Of a stretch of DNA of 64,000 nt, positions 9,897 to 20,382 are shown one piece after another. A program made the position numbers and the translations under genes. A model generated the notes under the pieces. It was not told the origin of the DNA. It saw only the letters and a list, made by a program, of their open reading frames with translations, and did not search any database. This DNA is from Aurantiochytrium sp. KH105 (taxonomy: Eukaryota > Sar > Bigyra > Thraustochytrida > Thraustochytriidae), in NCBI GenBank assembly GCA_003116975.1, contig BGKB01000114.1, positions 169,465-233,464 of the forward strand, given 5' to 3'. How positions within the stretch are numbered: the first letter of the stretch is position 1; every line of letters begins with the position of its first letter.

Positions 9897-12800
9897 TCAC
9901 GCGCTCGCCTCGTCGCGCGCGCCGCCGCTCGCCAGGGCGAGCGCGCGCGCCAGTCTGCGCGCCGACGGCTCCCGCGTCGCCTCGCGCGCGGCCGCCTCCA
10001 GGGCGCGCGCGTGCAGCCTCCAGTCGTCCTCGCCCGCGAAGCGGCTTTGCGCAGCGGCGCCGGCATGGCGGCCCTGACGATCGCCATTGGCAGAACCCAA
10101 ACCCGCGCGCGGCGGCGAGTCTCGGGCGGCCAGACGCTCCAGAGGCGGCGCCAGCGCGGCGGACGCCACGCGGAGAACTGCCGACGAGGACGGGGACGAC
10201 GACGACTGCAGCAGCAGCGCGTCCACCGTCACGCGGAGACAGCGTGCGAGATCTTGGCTCGTGAGGTGGCGGCCCGCGAGATCGAGCACGAGCGAGGGTG
10301 CGGCGGCCGGCGCAGGCGCCACCGCGAGCGAGGCTTCCTCGAGGAGAGCGGCAAGGAGAGCGGCGGGCGAGCTTGAAGGGAACCAGGCACGTCTTGCTGC
10401 GTCCGTCCAGCAGCACACGGCGGAGAAATCGCCGACGTCTTTGTTGCCGCTGTTGTCGTCGCCATGAATTCCGATTCCTGAAATCAAGGCTTCCCAGCGA
10501 ACCCACGTTGAGAGCGGCGGCGGTACGCATGCGTTCGCAAAGTTTGCTACGCTCGGCTGAGACGGATCCGTTGCTACGCTTGTACGTGGCTTGCTTGTTT
10601 CACCTTGCAGAAAGGCTCTTCGCTCTTGCAGCCAAAAGAAGGCCTGGGCTAGCGTCTGCAGCGGCGCCGTGCATCCTTGGCGCGACCACAACTGCAGAAT
10701 CCGAATCATCATATCTTGAGACGATGGACCACGGGCCACCAACAGGCGCACGAGGCCATTAACGATTTGATCACGGCGCCCGGGGTCATCTTGAGGCCAC
10801 GCAAAGGTCAGGTCCGCAGCAACCATAATGTCGTACTCGTCAATGAGGGTTGTGGACAGCTTGAGTGAAGCGCAAGTGCGCGCCTTGATCTTGGCCACCA
10901 AGGCAGGCCATGCTGCCGCCGCCTCTGCGAGAAAAAGCTGCTGAAATGTAGGAGGCCAGGCGCCAAAACAGGAAACGAGACCGTTGACAAGACCAGGAAG
11001 CTCCTGCGCGTCAACCTCACTCTTTGCTTGACGTAATGTCTCCCGCAGCGCCGCGCGGCAAACTGAATCCCCAGCGCCCAAAGCTTGAGCGCTTTGGGAA
11101 GACTGCAAAAAGTGGTCCACTGGCGAAAGGGTCAGGTCTGGCTCGTGTTCTCCCGCTCGCTCATCTTGCAAGGTCTCGACCGCTACTCCTCGCTTGGACG
11201 TCCACGTGTAGAAGTTGTCGCGGCTCACCAACGGCATCGCTGATGAGTTCCTCGTGCCCGAGGAAGCGCTCGTGGCATGCATTGTTTCCTGTGCCAGGGC
11301 AGAAAGGATTCGCAAATGGGCATCACCAGCGCGTGCAGCGTCCTGGAGCCAGGTCGGGTAGCGCAAACTTCCGAGTAATGAGGATACGACCCAGTTCTTG
11401 ACGAGCACAGGATACGCGTCTGCTAGCACAAGCAGCTTGTTCGATGGTTCGCGACTGTTGTTATTGGAACTATATTGAGGTGCATGAATCATTTCCTCGC
11501 GGATGAAGAGGCTTGCAAGCTCGTGAGACGTCCGTGACTGGTTGCGCGTATTTACATCTGATGCATGGGCTCTAAAGCTATCTTGTTTGATGCCTAGAAA
11601 CGCGAGTGCATCGCGCAAATAGGCAATGAGGGCCTTCGATTGGGTCGCGTTATTGGACAATCTCGTCCGTTTCTTGTGGATCACTAAGACGTGTTCGCGA
11701 ATAGCCTCGACAGATTGATAAGGTGCGATACGCTTCCAGGCAGAGTAAATGTCCTTGTCTAGCTGGGCGAGATCGGTCCGTAGTGTCTTGACTCGAAGGC
11801 GATTTAACAAGTTTTCGCGAAACCAAGCACGATACGTGGGCGCGTCTGCAGAAACCGGGGTGGTGCAGCTGATTGCGGCGATCTGGGCAAGATGCGAAGC
11901 AAGTACCAGCTTGACGACGCGTTCCTTCGGAGAAGTACCCAACTCAAACGCCTCGCCAGCGAGACGACATGCGCACTCCCGCGCATATGCGGGTCCATGC
12001 TCTCGATCCGCGTGAACAACAAAGTATAGTGTCAGAATGTCCAAACGCGGCGAAGAGACACTCTTCGTTTTGGTCAGCGCTGTAGTGCTGTTCGTTCTTG
12101 CAGCGTGCACGCCGGTCTCGAGCGCGAGGCAAACGTTGATGAGCACGCTGCTCCCAAGAACTGCACCGAAACGCGAAAGGAGAAGCGCTTGCGCGATCAA
12201 AGCGTTCCCGACCTGCCGGGCACCGCGCTCGAGATTTTCAAGGAACCAACAGAAAGGTTTGCACGCGGTTTCCAGGAAAGTTTCAAGCAGAGTCTGCGCA
12301 AAGCCAGGTCGTGGCGGGTCTCTCAAGCTCAGGCGCAAGATGTCGAGACCTTTGGCCACCTCGTGCGGGGTGACGTCTGCGTCCGCAAGGCGTGCCTGTA
12401 CAGCTTCGAGGGCACTTCTGGCCAGCTGTTGGGGAGAATTTTCGTCGACAGCTCCGCGAGCGTCCACCAGTACGGCCCATGTCGAGGAATCGGGATTTCC
12501 TTTGAGGATTGAGCTTACCAGGTTTACAATCGTCACATCTGGTCGATCTAAAAGCAGACGGATGGCTCGCTCCGTTCGCATAATGTCGCTGCGTTGCAAT
12601 GCTTCGACCAGGGATACGAGCAAGCGCGCGTCCTGTAATGGTGCGAGTTCGAGTGCCTTGACAGCGGCAGGCCCAGCCAGAGCGCTTGGCCTGAGAGCGC
12701 GCGCTCGATCATCCACGCTGGTTGGCGTTGCTTCGGGCGAAGCTGCGGCGCCAAGGAGCATGCGTGCAGCCTCGACAATGCCGCCGTGTCTCGCACGTTC

Positions 12801-13010
12801 GAGACGTGGTCGTTTCTTGGCGCGATATGGCAGGTTTGTCTCGCGCTTGAGGGTTCCGTCGTTTGCGGTGATGGTTGGATGACTCTCCATGCCACTGCGG
12901 CTTCTCGTCAAGCTCGTTCTCGACGCCCGCGCGAGCCGAAGCGCCGCGTCTACGTCTTGCATCAGCTGAGCGCTCTCCGCGCGTGCCACTGTCATCGCGC
13001 TTGTCTCCAT
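9897..13010 (-). CDS. Large helical (HEAT-like) protein, function unknown
   Basis: An unrecognised protein of 1,037 residues from the first in-frame ATG (13010). An earlier TTG at 13046 continues the open frame but is not a credible start. The sequence is almost entirely predicted alpha-helix, with Leu/Ala-rich helical pairs (for example ARLLVSLVEALQ, LIAQALLLSRFGAVL, VSSLLGSLRYP), suggesting an alpha-solenoid scaffold of the kind seen in large nuclear complexes. I could not match it to Integrator, FANCI or other solenoid families with confidence. The last ~120 residues are Ala/Arg-rich and low complexity. The terminal TGA at 9897-9899 lies inside a donor-like string (GTGAGG), and the next gene is in the same frame. 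Confidence 0.6.
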   Translation of the reverse strand: METSAMTVARAESAQLMQDVDAALRLARASRTSLTRSRSGMESHPTITANDGTLKRETNLPYRAKKRPRLERARHGGIVEAARMLLGAAASPEATPTSVDDRARALRPSALAGPAAVKALELAPLQDARLLVSLVEALQRSDIMRTERAIRLLLDRPDVTIVNLVSSILKGNPDSSTWAVLVDARGAVDENSPQQLARSALEAVQARLADADVTPHEVAKGLDILRLSLRDPPRPGFAQTLLETFLETACKPFCWFLENLERGARQVGNALIAQALLLSRFGAVLGSSVLINVCLALETGVHAARTNSTTALTKTKSVSSPRLDILTLYFVVHADREHGPAYARECACRLAGEAFELGTSPKERVVKLVLASHLAQIAAISCTTPVSADAPTYRAWFRENLLNRLRVKTLRTDLAQLDKDIYSAWKRIAPYQSVEAIREHVLVIHKKRTRLSNNATQSKALIAYLRDALAFLGIKQDSFRAHASDVNTRNQSRTSHELASLFIREEMIHAPQYSSNNNSREPSNKLLVLADAYPVLVKNWVVSSLLGSLRYPTWLQDAARAGDAHLRILSALAQETMHATSASSGTRNSSAMPLVSRDNFYTWTSKRGVAVETLQDERAGEHEPDLTLSPVDHFLQSSQSAQALGAGDSVCRAALRETLRQAKSEVDAQELPGLVNGLVSCFGAWPPTFQQLFLAEAAAAWPALVAKIKARTCASLKLSTTLIDEYDIMVAADLTFAWPQDDPGRRDQIVNGLVRLLVARGPSSQDMMIRILQLWSRQGCTAPLQTLAQAFFWLQERRAFLQGETSKPRTSVATDPSQPSVANFANACVPPPLSTWVRWEALISGIGIHGDDNSGNKDVGDFSAVCCWTDAARRAWFPSSSPAALLAALLEEASLAVAPAPAAAPSLVLDLAGRHLTSQDLARCLRVTVDALLLQSSSSPSSSAVLRVASAALAPPLERLAARDSPPRAGLGSANGDRQGRHAGAAAQSRFAGEDDWRLHARALEAAAREATREPSARRLARALALASGGARDEASA

Positions 13011-14700
13011 CCTGCGCAAGCTCTTGTGCGGTTTGTCAGCAAGCAACCTAGAGGCTCGAGCTTTACTAAGAAATGCTCGAGAATGAGAACCATTGTGAGA
13101 GAGAGAGAAAGCACGGACGTTGTCAATAAAGGGGCGCGAGAGGCAACCGCACTGTTCGGTCGAAGCAGAAGAACAGGGTTACGTAGGTGTGTTTGCAACG
13201 CCCGAGAAAGTAGCAAGAACAGCTGTGCAGCTGCATAGAATAGTTCTGTGGGCACGCAAAGAAGATGAGCTGCATTCAATCCAAACCATAACAAGGCTTT
13301 AATTAAAAGCAAGCTTTAAGCGTGTGATTCTGTGCCAGCCGCCAACCTTTCACTCCTTGCTGATCATCTGTGGGTGCGTGCACTTTCTACGCCTCTTCGG
13401 ACGGTCTCTTCTACGATCGGGCTGCACAGCACATTTATACTTGTTCTCGTAAAAGTTTCAGAATCTGGGCATGAAAGGCCAACGACCGACCAGCCGCAGG
13501 ACGTAAGTCTCTTATCTTTTGTTCTTTTGGCTAGCGTGGCTATCGCTTTCTATTGCCTCGCTTCTCCTTTTTGGTCCACGCAATTTGCCAAGAATTTTTA
13601 GGAGGCGAATCCTCAGCTACTGGCCAAAAGATTTCGCGGTCTGTCGCCCCTCTTCTCCCTCTTGCTTTTCGTGCGCACAACAGGAAACAACTTCCGGCTC
13701 ACCGCCTCGCATTCGCGACCTCAACATCGCATCGAGATCAGCCGCCTGGCCCTCTCACGCAAGATGTCGCCAAGCCGGCCAGATCGGGTTCGTTTTGCAG
13801 ATTAGGCCCATCTATCTCCAGCGTGGCGCATTTCATCACGGCATTTCCACTATCTGAGGCATCGTCTTCGCGCGGCACCCCCTCGTCCATACCCGAGTCA
13901 CTCCGCGCCAAATCAGGACCACGACCGCCTCCTCCGCCGCCGCCCTTCCCCGCCACCGACAGCTCGATCGATGTCGCCCGTCGCGCCGAGCCCGGCCGCG
14001 GCGCCGCAGTCGCTGCCGCAGCTGCTGCCCGAGCACAAAAGCGGCGCCGGGCCGCGAAGATCAGGCTCGCGCGCGGCCTTGTCGCCGGCAAAGTCCCGAT
14101 CGGGATGCGCGGCATGCGGAGAGAGAGGAAGGAAGGAAGGAAGGAAGCCCAGCCCGAGCCGGATCCGCGCGGGTCCATCGGCCAGCTTCAGGCTTGACCG
14201 GCACGCCGCGCCGAGGCGCAGCAGCGCAGCAGGAGGAGGCGAGGCCGGTCGAGGCGGCTGAGAGCGGGCCGCGCGCGCCCTGAGGCGGGCTCGCGCCGAG
14301 CGATGGAGCGCTTGGCCTGCGGGCCGCGAGGAGGATCGAGGTGAGGGCCAGCAGCAGCGGCAGCAGCAGCAGCGGCAGCCGGTTGGTGGATGGAGATCGT
14401 GGACGTGGTCTTTGGTCTTGATCTTGATCTTGATCTTGCCAGTCTTACATTAGACAAGGTGGCTGCTGCCGCTCGCACACTTTCCTGAAGTCCAAACAAT
14501 GATATTAGTAGTGATGGGAGTCCAAGCCAAGGCAAGGCTTCTTTCGTGCCACGGGCAGCGGCAGCAAAACGGATTCGGGATCGCGTCGAAATAGCAGCAA
14601 GAGCAGCAGCAGCAAGAGCAGCAGCAGCAGCAGCGACAACAGCAGCAGCGGCAAGAGGTGCAAGAGCAAGAGCTGGAACAGACAGGAGCAAGGCAAGAAG
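13011..14700. promoter_or_regulatory. Divergent intergenic region between helical protein and galactokinase
   Basis: About 1.7 kb separating two divergent genes, so both promoters should be here. It contains a CT-rich stretch near 13100, a GTAAGT donor-like string at 13502 with a pyrimidine-rich AG (TTGGCTAG) about 30 bp later, GATCTT repeats near 14415-14440, and CAG/CAGCAA repeats just before the galactokinase ATG. Open frames exist on both strands (for example 13738-14178, -) but are low complexity at their 5' ends. I cannot support a gene, though a small spliced one cannot be ruled out. Confidence 0.5.
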
Positions 14701-15987
14701 ATGGGGGACGACGTCGAGGCCCAGGCGCGCAAGCTGTTCGCGACGGCGTTCGAGGGCGCCGACAAGGACGCTGCAGCGCCGGGCAAGGAGAAACTTGAAA
14801 AGGCCGTGTGCGTAGTCGCGCCTGGACGCGTGAATTTGATCGGCGAGCATACGGACTACAATGATGGCTTCGTGATGCCGTTGGCGCTCAAGCTCGCCAC
14901 CGTCTGCGTGGCCCGGCGGCGGGAAGATGGCGGGAACTCCTGCAGGATCGTCTCGGCCCTCGATCCCTCGAGCATGTGCGAATTTACGCTCGACGAAACC
15001 TCGGACAGCCTGGTGGCCGGAAAGGACACCTCGTGGGCAAAGTACGTCAAGGGCGTCATCAAGGGCTACATGAAGGAGCTTTCCGCGGCCGCGGGTTCCT
15101 CGGACGGAACCGCTGTCGGCTTTGACGCTGCCTTTGCAAGCGACGTCCCCATTGGCGCTGGTCTCAGCAGCTCGGCCTCCCTCGAGGTCTGTACGGCCAT
15201 CATGCTTGAGCAGGTCTTCGGCGTAGATTCCGTCTCCCCCATCGACCGCGCCCTGCGCTGCGTTGAAGCGGAGCATACCTTTGCTATGATGCCGTGCGGC
15301 ATCATGGACCAGTACATTTCTTCGTGCGGCGTCAAGGGCTGTGCGCTTCTCATCGATTGCAGGAGCCGCGAACCCACCGAGGTCAACCTCGACGACCCGG
15401 ATCTTGTCATCGTTGTGGCAAACTCCAATGTCAAGCACGAGCTCACTGGCAGCGAGTACCCGGACCGCGTCAAGTCCTGCAAGGCGGCTGTTGCGGCCGT
15501 CGACGAGGAGTTCAAGTCCGACGGCAAGTCCCGCACTGCGCTCCGCGACGTCTCGATCGAGGAGCTCCAGGCCGTCAAGGACAAGGGAGCTATTGACGAG
15601 GTCACCTACAAGCGCGCTTTCCACGGCGTCTCCGAAGACAAACGCACTCTCGAAGCTGTCAAGGCCGCCCAGGCCGCAGACTACGTCACCGTGGGCAAAC
15701 TCATGGTACAATCGCATGAATCGCTTCGCGACAACTACGAGGTCAGCGTTCCCGAGATTGATTTTCTTGTTGACCACTGTCTCAAGCAGGAAGGCGTCTT
15801 CGGCTCCCGCATTACGGGTGGCGGCTTTGGTGGATGCACAGTTTCCCTCGTCAAGAGCGACAAGGCCGAGGCCGTCATGACCGAGCTCGGCCGTGCCTTC
15901 AACGAAAAGTACGGCAAGGACTGCGCGTGTTTTGCCACCAAGCTCGAAGCTGGCGCTCGTCTTCTCTGGAACAACAACGAGGCCTAA
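14701..15987 (+). CDS. Galactokinase (GHMP kinase family)
   Basis: Phosphorylates galactose at C1 with ATP, the first committed step of the Leloir pathway, in the cytosol. At 428 residues it has normal family length and is complete. The galactokinase signature PGRVNLIGEHTDYNDG is at residues 41-56. The GHMP ATP-binding loop VPIGAGLSSSASLEV starts at residue 149. The catalytic-base region CGIMDQYIS places Asp at residue 203. The C-terminal glycine motif ITGGGFGG is at 371-378. The ATG at 14701 follows a CAG/GCA-rich leader and gives a typical N-terminus. A 612-codon open frame on the opposite strand is a codon-bias shadow. The gene converges on the WW/IQ protein downstream. Confidence 0.96.
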   Translation: MGDDVEAQARKLFATAFEGADKDAAAPGKEKLEKAVCVVAPGRVNLIGEHTDYNDGFVMPLALKLATVCVARRREDGGNSCRIVSALDPSSMCEFTLDETSDSLVAGKDTSWAKYVKGVIKGYMKELSAAAGSSDGTAVGFDAAFASDVPIGAGLSSSASLEVCTAIMLEQVFGVDSVSPIDRALRCVEAEHTFAMMPCGIMDQYISSCGVKGCALLIDCRSREPTEVNLDDPDLVIVVANSNVKHELTGSEYPDRVKSCKAAVAAVDEEFKSDGKSRTALRDVSIEELQAVKDKGAIDEVTYKRAFHGVSEDKRTLEAVKAAQAADYVTVGKLMVQSHESLRDNYEVSVPEIDFLVDHCLKQEGVFGSRITGGGFGGCTVSLVKSDKAEAVMTELGRAFNEKYGKDCACFATKLEAGARLLWNNNEA

Positions 15988-16281
15988 TTGAAAGGTCCAG
16001 CTGGAATTTGCCGGACTTTTAGCCAATAATTTACGTATACACAGAGAGAGGTATCCTAACCTACCTGTGTTTGGTGTCGAACTTTCTCACATTTTCCGAG
16101 CAGAGAAGCAATTAGATGGTGCGCGCCAAAAAGTAACAACCCTCTCATTATGCTTTATATTTACAACACACACACAAGAACAAAGGAAGAAAAATAAGAT
16201 AATGTGTTGCTCAATTTCGTTGCATCGCTCCATGCGCGCGCCCCCACTCTCTTTCTCTCTCTCTCTCGCTCTCTCTCTCTC
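15988..16281. other. Convergent 3' region with (CT)n repeat
   Basis: A 294-bp gap between the galactokinase stop and the end of the minus-strand WW/IQ gene. It is A/T-rich, then has a CT dinucleotide tract at about 16247-16283 that abuts the stop codon of the minus-strand gene. No gene is seen. Confidence 0.7.
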
Positions 16282-19200
16282 TCATGCGTCCGCCTCGAGA
16301 AGCTTGCTCTGACCTTCGATTTCAAGCTGTCGAAGCAACTTCAAAATTCGCTTACCCGTGTACGAGACTCCGTCCTCGGCTCTTGGCAATAGCTCTGTCG
16401 GAAGCCGAGCGCGCTCGTTCGTACGACTCACAAGCGCCCAGAGCCCCGCGTTGGAATCACCATGTCCAGCCTGTGATCGCGAAAGCGCCAACAGCGTTCG
16501 CACGCACGGCAATGATTCCACCCGACACGCCCAGTGCAGTGCAGTATCTCCCGCCGAATCCTGTGCATACAATGACGCTCCATGAGTCACCAAAGACTCA
16601 ATGATGTCGCAACGACCCGCGCGGGCGGCAACATGGATGGGCCGCGTCAAGTCAAGACCGCTCTGTGCTGCGTTTGGGTTTGCTCCTTGCACGAGAAGAA
16701 AGTTGACAATATCAGCACGCGAATACCAGCACGCAACGTGTAAAAGTAAGCGGCCCGAGTCGGGATCAGGCTGATCGAGACTGAACGAGCGCTGCTCCTG
16801 GCAAATTCGACGCCTTCGCTCTTCTTCGAGAGCCTCCGTAAAGTCCTCCAGCGTGCTTTTGCTGGCTGTACAAGCGTCCCATGGCGATCGAAACCCATCT
16901 TTACGGACAATCAACGTTGTCTGCGTTTTCTTCTTGCGTTTTGCCTTTGACGGTGATGTCCTCGAGGCTCCGCCAGGTACCGTGCCAAGCTCAACTCGCG
17001 CGTCTGATTCGCTAGCCCTTTCCTCTTGACGTCTGCGCTGTCGAAGCCCCTTGGCCCAAGCCTTACGGCACGTCTTCACAAAGGCCCGTCTGCATGCCAT
17101 CTCGTAATCCACACTTCCTCTCGTAGCCGCAGCTGCGCGCTGATTTGCTTCTTCAGCCATCATCCTTCGCAATTCGCGCTCCTCTCTCGCTGCTTGCAGA
17201 CTTTCTTGCGCAAAAAGCAAGAGCTCGCACACTTGGGTCCAAACGTCCAGTGTCGCCGACATGGCCGCCTTGTAGGTTGGCCACCACGGTGAAGATCCCT
17301 CGATTTTGTCGACAATAAAGCCCAGCTCGGAATCAAAGCCCTCTGCATTCTCTCGTGCCGCAGCAAGAGTTTTAGCAAAAGCTTCTTCATACTCTTCTGC
17401 TTCCAGCTTGGAGATGCGTCGCGAATAATATCGCGTGGTGTACACCACCAGGCTTGAGCGCCCACTTCTTCGAACTTTCGTCCAGCGCTCCTGCAGCACG
17501 GCCTCAGACACCGAGTTCCTATGGGAGAAGATTTGCACGTGCTTCGTACGCAACTGTGCGAGCTCAACCGCCTCTGTCACGCGATCCTCCTGCATCGCAA
17601 GCGTTCGCGAAGTCGCAAGCTCATTGTCCTTTATGAGTCTGCCGATCTCGGCCAGCTTCGCTAGACTTTTCTCCAAGAGAGCGCAATGCAAAGCAAAGAT
17701 AGCTTTTGTCGCAAGCATTTGCTGAGCTTCGCAAAAGACGACCGCTTTCACGGCTTCGGGAAGTTCTTCTTCTTTGGCAGAGGTTGTACTCGCGGAAGCG
17801 ACCTTTTCGAGTAACGTTTCGGCCTCTTCGGCGGCCAGCTCGGCCACGCGAACTGACTGCTTGATCGATTTTGATTTGCGCTCCTCCAAAATTGTCCCAG
17901 CGCCGACCGCAGCTTCGGACAACTTCTGGAGCACGTTAAATCGCTGCTTGTTGATCACCGAAGAGACCTCGGCCATGCGTAGTCTCTGCGCGGCCTCTTC
18001 GGACAGACCAGCAGCCCGTGCTTCGCCCTCTGTGTCCTCTTCCATCTCGCTTTCTGCCTCCGTTTCGCCATCTTCACCTAGCAACTTTGCATCACCTTTC
18101 TCTGGGTCTTTTCCGCACTCGGATGTTGAAAGACGTTGAGAGGCGCTTTTCGTGGTTGTACTATTATCACGCTTTGTGTTTTGGTCTCCGGGGCTGCTGT
18201 CATCATCGCTGCTCGCTTCTTCTTCTTCTTCTTCTTCTTCTTCTTCTTGAACGTCAGAATCAGCCTCTATCTTGGATTCGGAGCCTGAATCATGGCCTGT
18301 ATCAACTATTGGTTCTCGACTCGTTTCGATATTTACGTTTGTACCCTCTTGTTGCGAGCCGATCGCCTCTGTCGTTGTGCTTGGACTGGCTACTGTTGAA
18401 GTACTCGTTGTATCGTGTATCTCCTCCATCTGCGCTTCTGCTTCTGCCTCGTCCGTGCTCGGATTTTTTAATGCAAGTATTGGCTTATCCGCGACCTCTG
18501 ACTTGCTTAACTTAGAAGAAGAAGACGACGGGTCGGCCGCGTTGTTATCTACAGACAAATCGTTTGGTGAGCTTTTTGACGCAGAATTAGATTCCACAGC
18601 TTCTGGAGCAGACGCCGAGGTCTGAGACTCAATCTCAAAAGCTGGTTTCGTACCCTGCGCAATACGATTGGATAGCTCCTTGGAGTCATTATTCGAATCG
18701 CTGGTCTCTGACGCACTTGGAGGAACGTTGATCAGGTTTGCGTCTGCTGCGCGCGCCGCTGTCTCAGTGTCTTGCACACCAGCACCCGATGTTGAGATCA
18801 TCGGGCTTTTCTTTTTCTCGTTGCTCAGACTATCCTTTGGCGACGTAGCATCCTTTGGCCCGTCGCTGTAGGGAGCGACACTGCTTTCAGTCTTCGATGC
18901 TGAGACCGCTTTGGCAGACGATTCTGTCAGAGAGTTGGATTTTTCCGCAAAAGAAGGTTTCCGCGAGCTTGCAAGCATCGACCCATTTCGAGATGGCGGG
19001 TCCCAGGAAACTTCCAGGGTGCGTGTGTTGAAAAAGTATGGGTGCCCGGTAAGATTGTCGAGAATCTCCACCCACAGACGATCGGATGCTCCCTGGAAGC
19101 GAATAGCGCGAAGCTGACGCACTCGTCTGCGAGCAATCTTTGCACGAAAAGCAATTTGTATACGAATGACGGCACGTAAATCTTCCTGCAGTCGATGATC

Positions 19201-20382
19201 GAGGCCTTTGGAGGCTGTACCGATATCTGTCGAAGACTCTTCTTCTTCTTCAGGCCGAGACCAAGTCGAAACGCCAGTCTTTTGGTTGTAAAAGTATGGC
19301 TTCGAACTTGCAGGGTCGATCAGTTCGACCCAAGTCCACGATGTAGAAGAAAGTGCCTTTGCAATGTCTTGCGGTGCGTCCCACGTCACTTCTTGTGTTT
19401 CGGTATTGTAGAAATAATCAAATCCGGTTTGGGGGTCCGTCAAGACCTGCCAGGGCGAGCTGCCAATGTCGTTCCCCTCTTTCGGAGAGGCGGCACCGAG
19501 TTTTAGGCCGCGTTGCTTGCGCAATACTCGTCGCGCAACTTTTGCGCGCCAGGTATTCTGTACGAGGACGGCAGCGCGGACTTCGGGAGGCATCAGCTTT
19601 TGTCCAATATCCTCCAAGCTAAATTTGTGAAAGGAAGCTGGCTTATCCCATTGAGAGGCCTGCGTTTTGGAATTAAAGTAGTAATTGCGCCCTGTTGCAG
19701 GATCGAAGAGTTCAATCCATTCTCCGGCGACATTTTCCTGCACACTCTCTAGGTCTGTTTCTTGAGAAGCTGCACTACCAAGGTCTCGAGAGTCAGTAGT
19801 GTACAGGTCGTCTCCTTCACCTGCCAGTGTTTCGCCTTCTGGAAGTGTCCACGAAACCTCTTGCGTCACATCATGGTAAAAGTAATCTGCACCAGAGGCT
19901 GGATCCTGGAGCTTGTGCCAATGCGAGACAGCCGATGCGGAGACGTCTTTCTTCTCTACATGTTGTTGCGCCCGCACTTTTCGAACTGCGCGTCGTGCCT
20001 GCTTGCTGCGAAACGTTCCCTGAATGCGCAGAACTGCACGGAGCTCTGGCGGATATGATTTCAGAGATGAAGCCAAAAGCCCAATTACAGCAGCTTTGCC
20101 TCCTTCGCGTTGGGATCCGTGATCTTCGCTCTCGATATTGTTTTCTCGCGCAACTTGCAACTCTGCTGGGATTTCGAACTGCGATACTTGCGTCACATAG
20201 TTGTAGTAATAGTACGAGGACGAGATTGGATCCCAGACCTGACACCAGGCTGTCTCGGGTGAAGTTGGTTCTGCTGTGTCATCTGCAACTTCGGCGAATT
20301 CTGCTGCGATGTCTGCTGCAAGTTGGTCTTCATCGGTCTCGGGTGCACGATCCTCGTTCTTCATATCGCTAGGCACCGGCAT
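16282..20382 (-). CDS. WW/IQ-repeat protein with C-terminal ankyrin repeats
   Basis: A 1,366-residue protein of unknown name. Six WW domains occupy the first ~460 residues (starting near residues 46, 157, 226, 314, 356 and 440), each with the pattern W..L.DP.TG..YY.N..TQ..SW..P. Three IQ-type calmodulin-binding motifs are interleaved (AVLRIQGTFRSKQARR near 115, AVLVQNTWRAKVARR near 276, AVIRIQIAFRAKIARR near 410). A Ser/Glu-rich disordered middle with a long Glu run follows. Then come helical, probably coiled-coil segments and about three ankyrin repeats (LLLHVACWYSRADIV, PIHVAARAGRCDII, TALHWACRVESL) at about 1205-1310. It probably acts as a calmodulin-responsive scaffold for Pro-rich partners. 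Its head-to-head position with dynein fits a flagellar role, which is inference. The ATG at 20382 is the first in frame. Confidence 0.8.
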   Translation of the reverse strand: MPVPSDMKNEDRAPETDEDQLAADIAAEFAEVADDTAEPTSPETAWCQVWDPISSSYYYYNYVTQVSQFEIPAELQVARENNIESEDHGSQREGGKAAVIGLLASSLKSYPPELRAVLRIQGTFRSKQARRAVRKVRAQQHVEKKDVSASAVSHWHKLQDPASGADYFYHDVTQEVSWTLPEGETLAGEGDDLYTTDSRDLGSAASQETDLESVQENVAGEWIELFDPATGRNYYFNSKTQASQWDKPASFHKFSLEDIGQKLMPPEVRAAVLVQNTWRAKVARRVLRKQRGLKLGAASPKEGNDIGSSPWQVLTDPQTGFDYFYNTETQEVTWDAPQDIAKALSSTSWTWVELIDPASSKPYFYNQKTGVSTWSRPEEEEESSTDIGTASKGLDHRLQEDLRAVIRIQIAFRAKIARRRVRQLRAIRFQGASDRLWVEILDNLTGHPYFFNTRTLEVSWDPPSRNGSMLASSRKPSFAEKSNSLTESSAKAVSASKTESSVAPYSDGPKDATSPKDSLSNEKKKSPMISTSGAGVQDTETAARAADANLINVPPSASETSDSNNDSKELSNRIAQGTKPAFEIESQTSASAPEAVESNSASKSSPNDLSVDNNAADPSSSSSKLSKSEVADKPILALKNPSTDEAEAEAQMEEIHDTTSTSTVASPSTTTEAIGSQQEGTNVNIETSREPIVDTGHDSGSESKIEADSDVQEEEEEEEEEEASSDDDSSPGDQNTKRDNSTTTKSASQRLSTSECGKDPEKGDAKLLGEDGETEAESEMEEDTEGEARAAGLSEEAAQRLRMAEVSSVINKQRFNVLQKLSEAAVGAGTILEERKSKSIKQSVRVAELAAEEAETLLEKVASASTTSAKEEELPEAVKAVVFCEAQQMLATKAIFALHCALLEKSLAKLAEIGRLIKDNELATSRTLAMQEDRVTEAVELAQLRTKHVQIFSHRNSVSEAVLQERWTKVRRSGRSSLVVYTTRYYSRRISKLEAEEYEEAFAKTLAAARENAEGFDSELGFIVDKIEGSSPWWPTYKAAMSATLDVWTQVCELLLFAQESLQAAREERELRRMMAEEANQRAAAATRGSVDYEMACRRAFVKTCRKAWAKGLRQRRRQEERASESDARVELGTVPGGASRTSPSKAKRKKKTQTTLIVRKDGFRSPWDACTASKSTLEDFTEALEEERRRRICQEQRSFSLDQPDPDSGRLLLHVACWYSRADIVNFLLVQGANPNAAQSGLDLTRPIHVAARAGRCDIIESLVTHGASLYAQDSAGDTALHWACRVESLPCVRTLLALSRSQAGHGDSNAGLWALVSRTNERARLPTELLPRAEDGVSYTGKRILKLLRQLEIEGQSKLLEADA

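Noticed and set aside
13738..14178. 146-codon minus-strand frame before galactokinase
   Set aside because: The first two thirds are Ala/Gly/Arg low complexity; the last third looks more balanced but no start, splice partner or family could be supported.
14188..16026. 612-codon minus-strand open frame opposite galactokinase
   Set aside because: It is an exact codon-bias shadow of a complete galactokinase; the translation has low-complexity ends and no recognisable domain.
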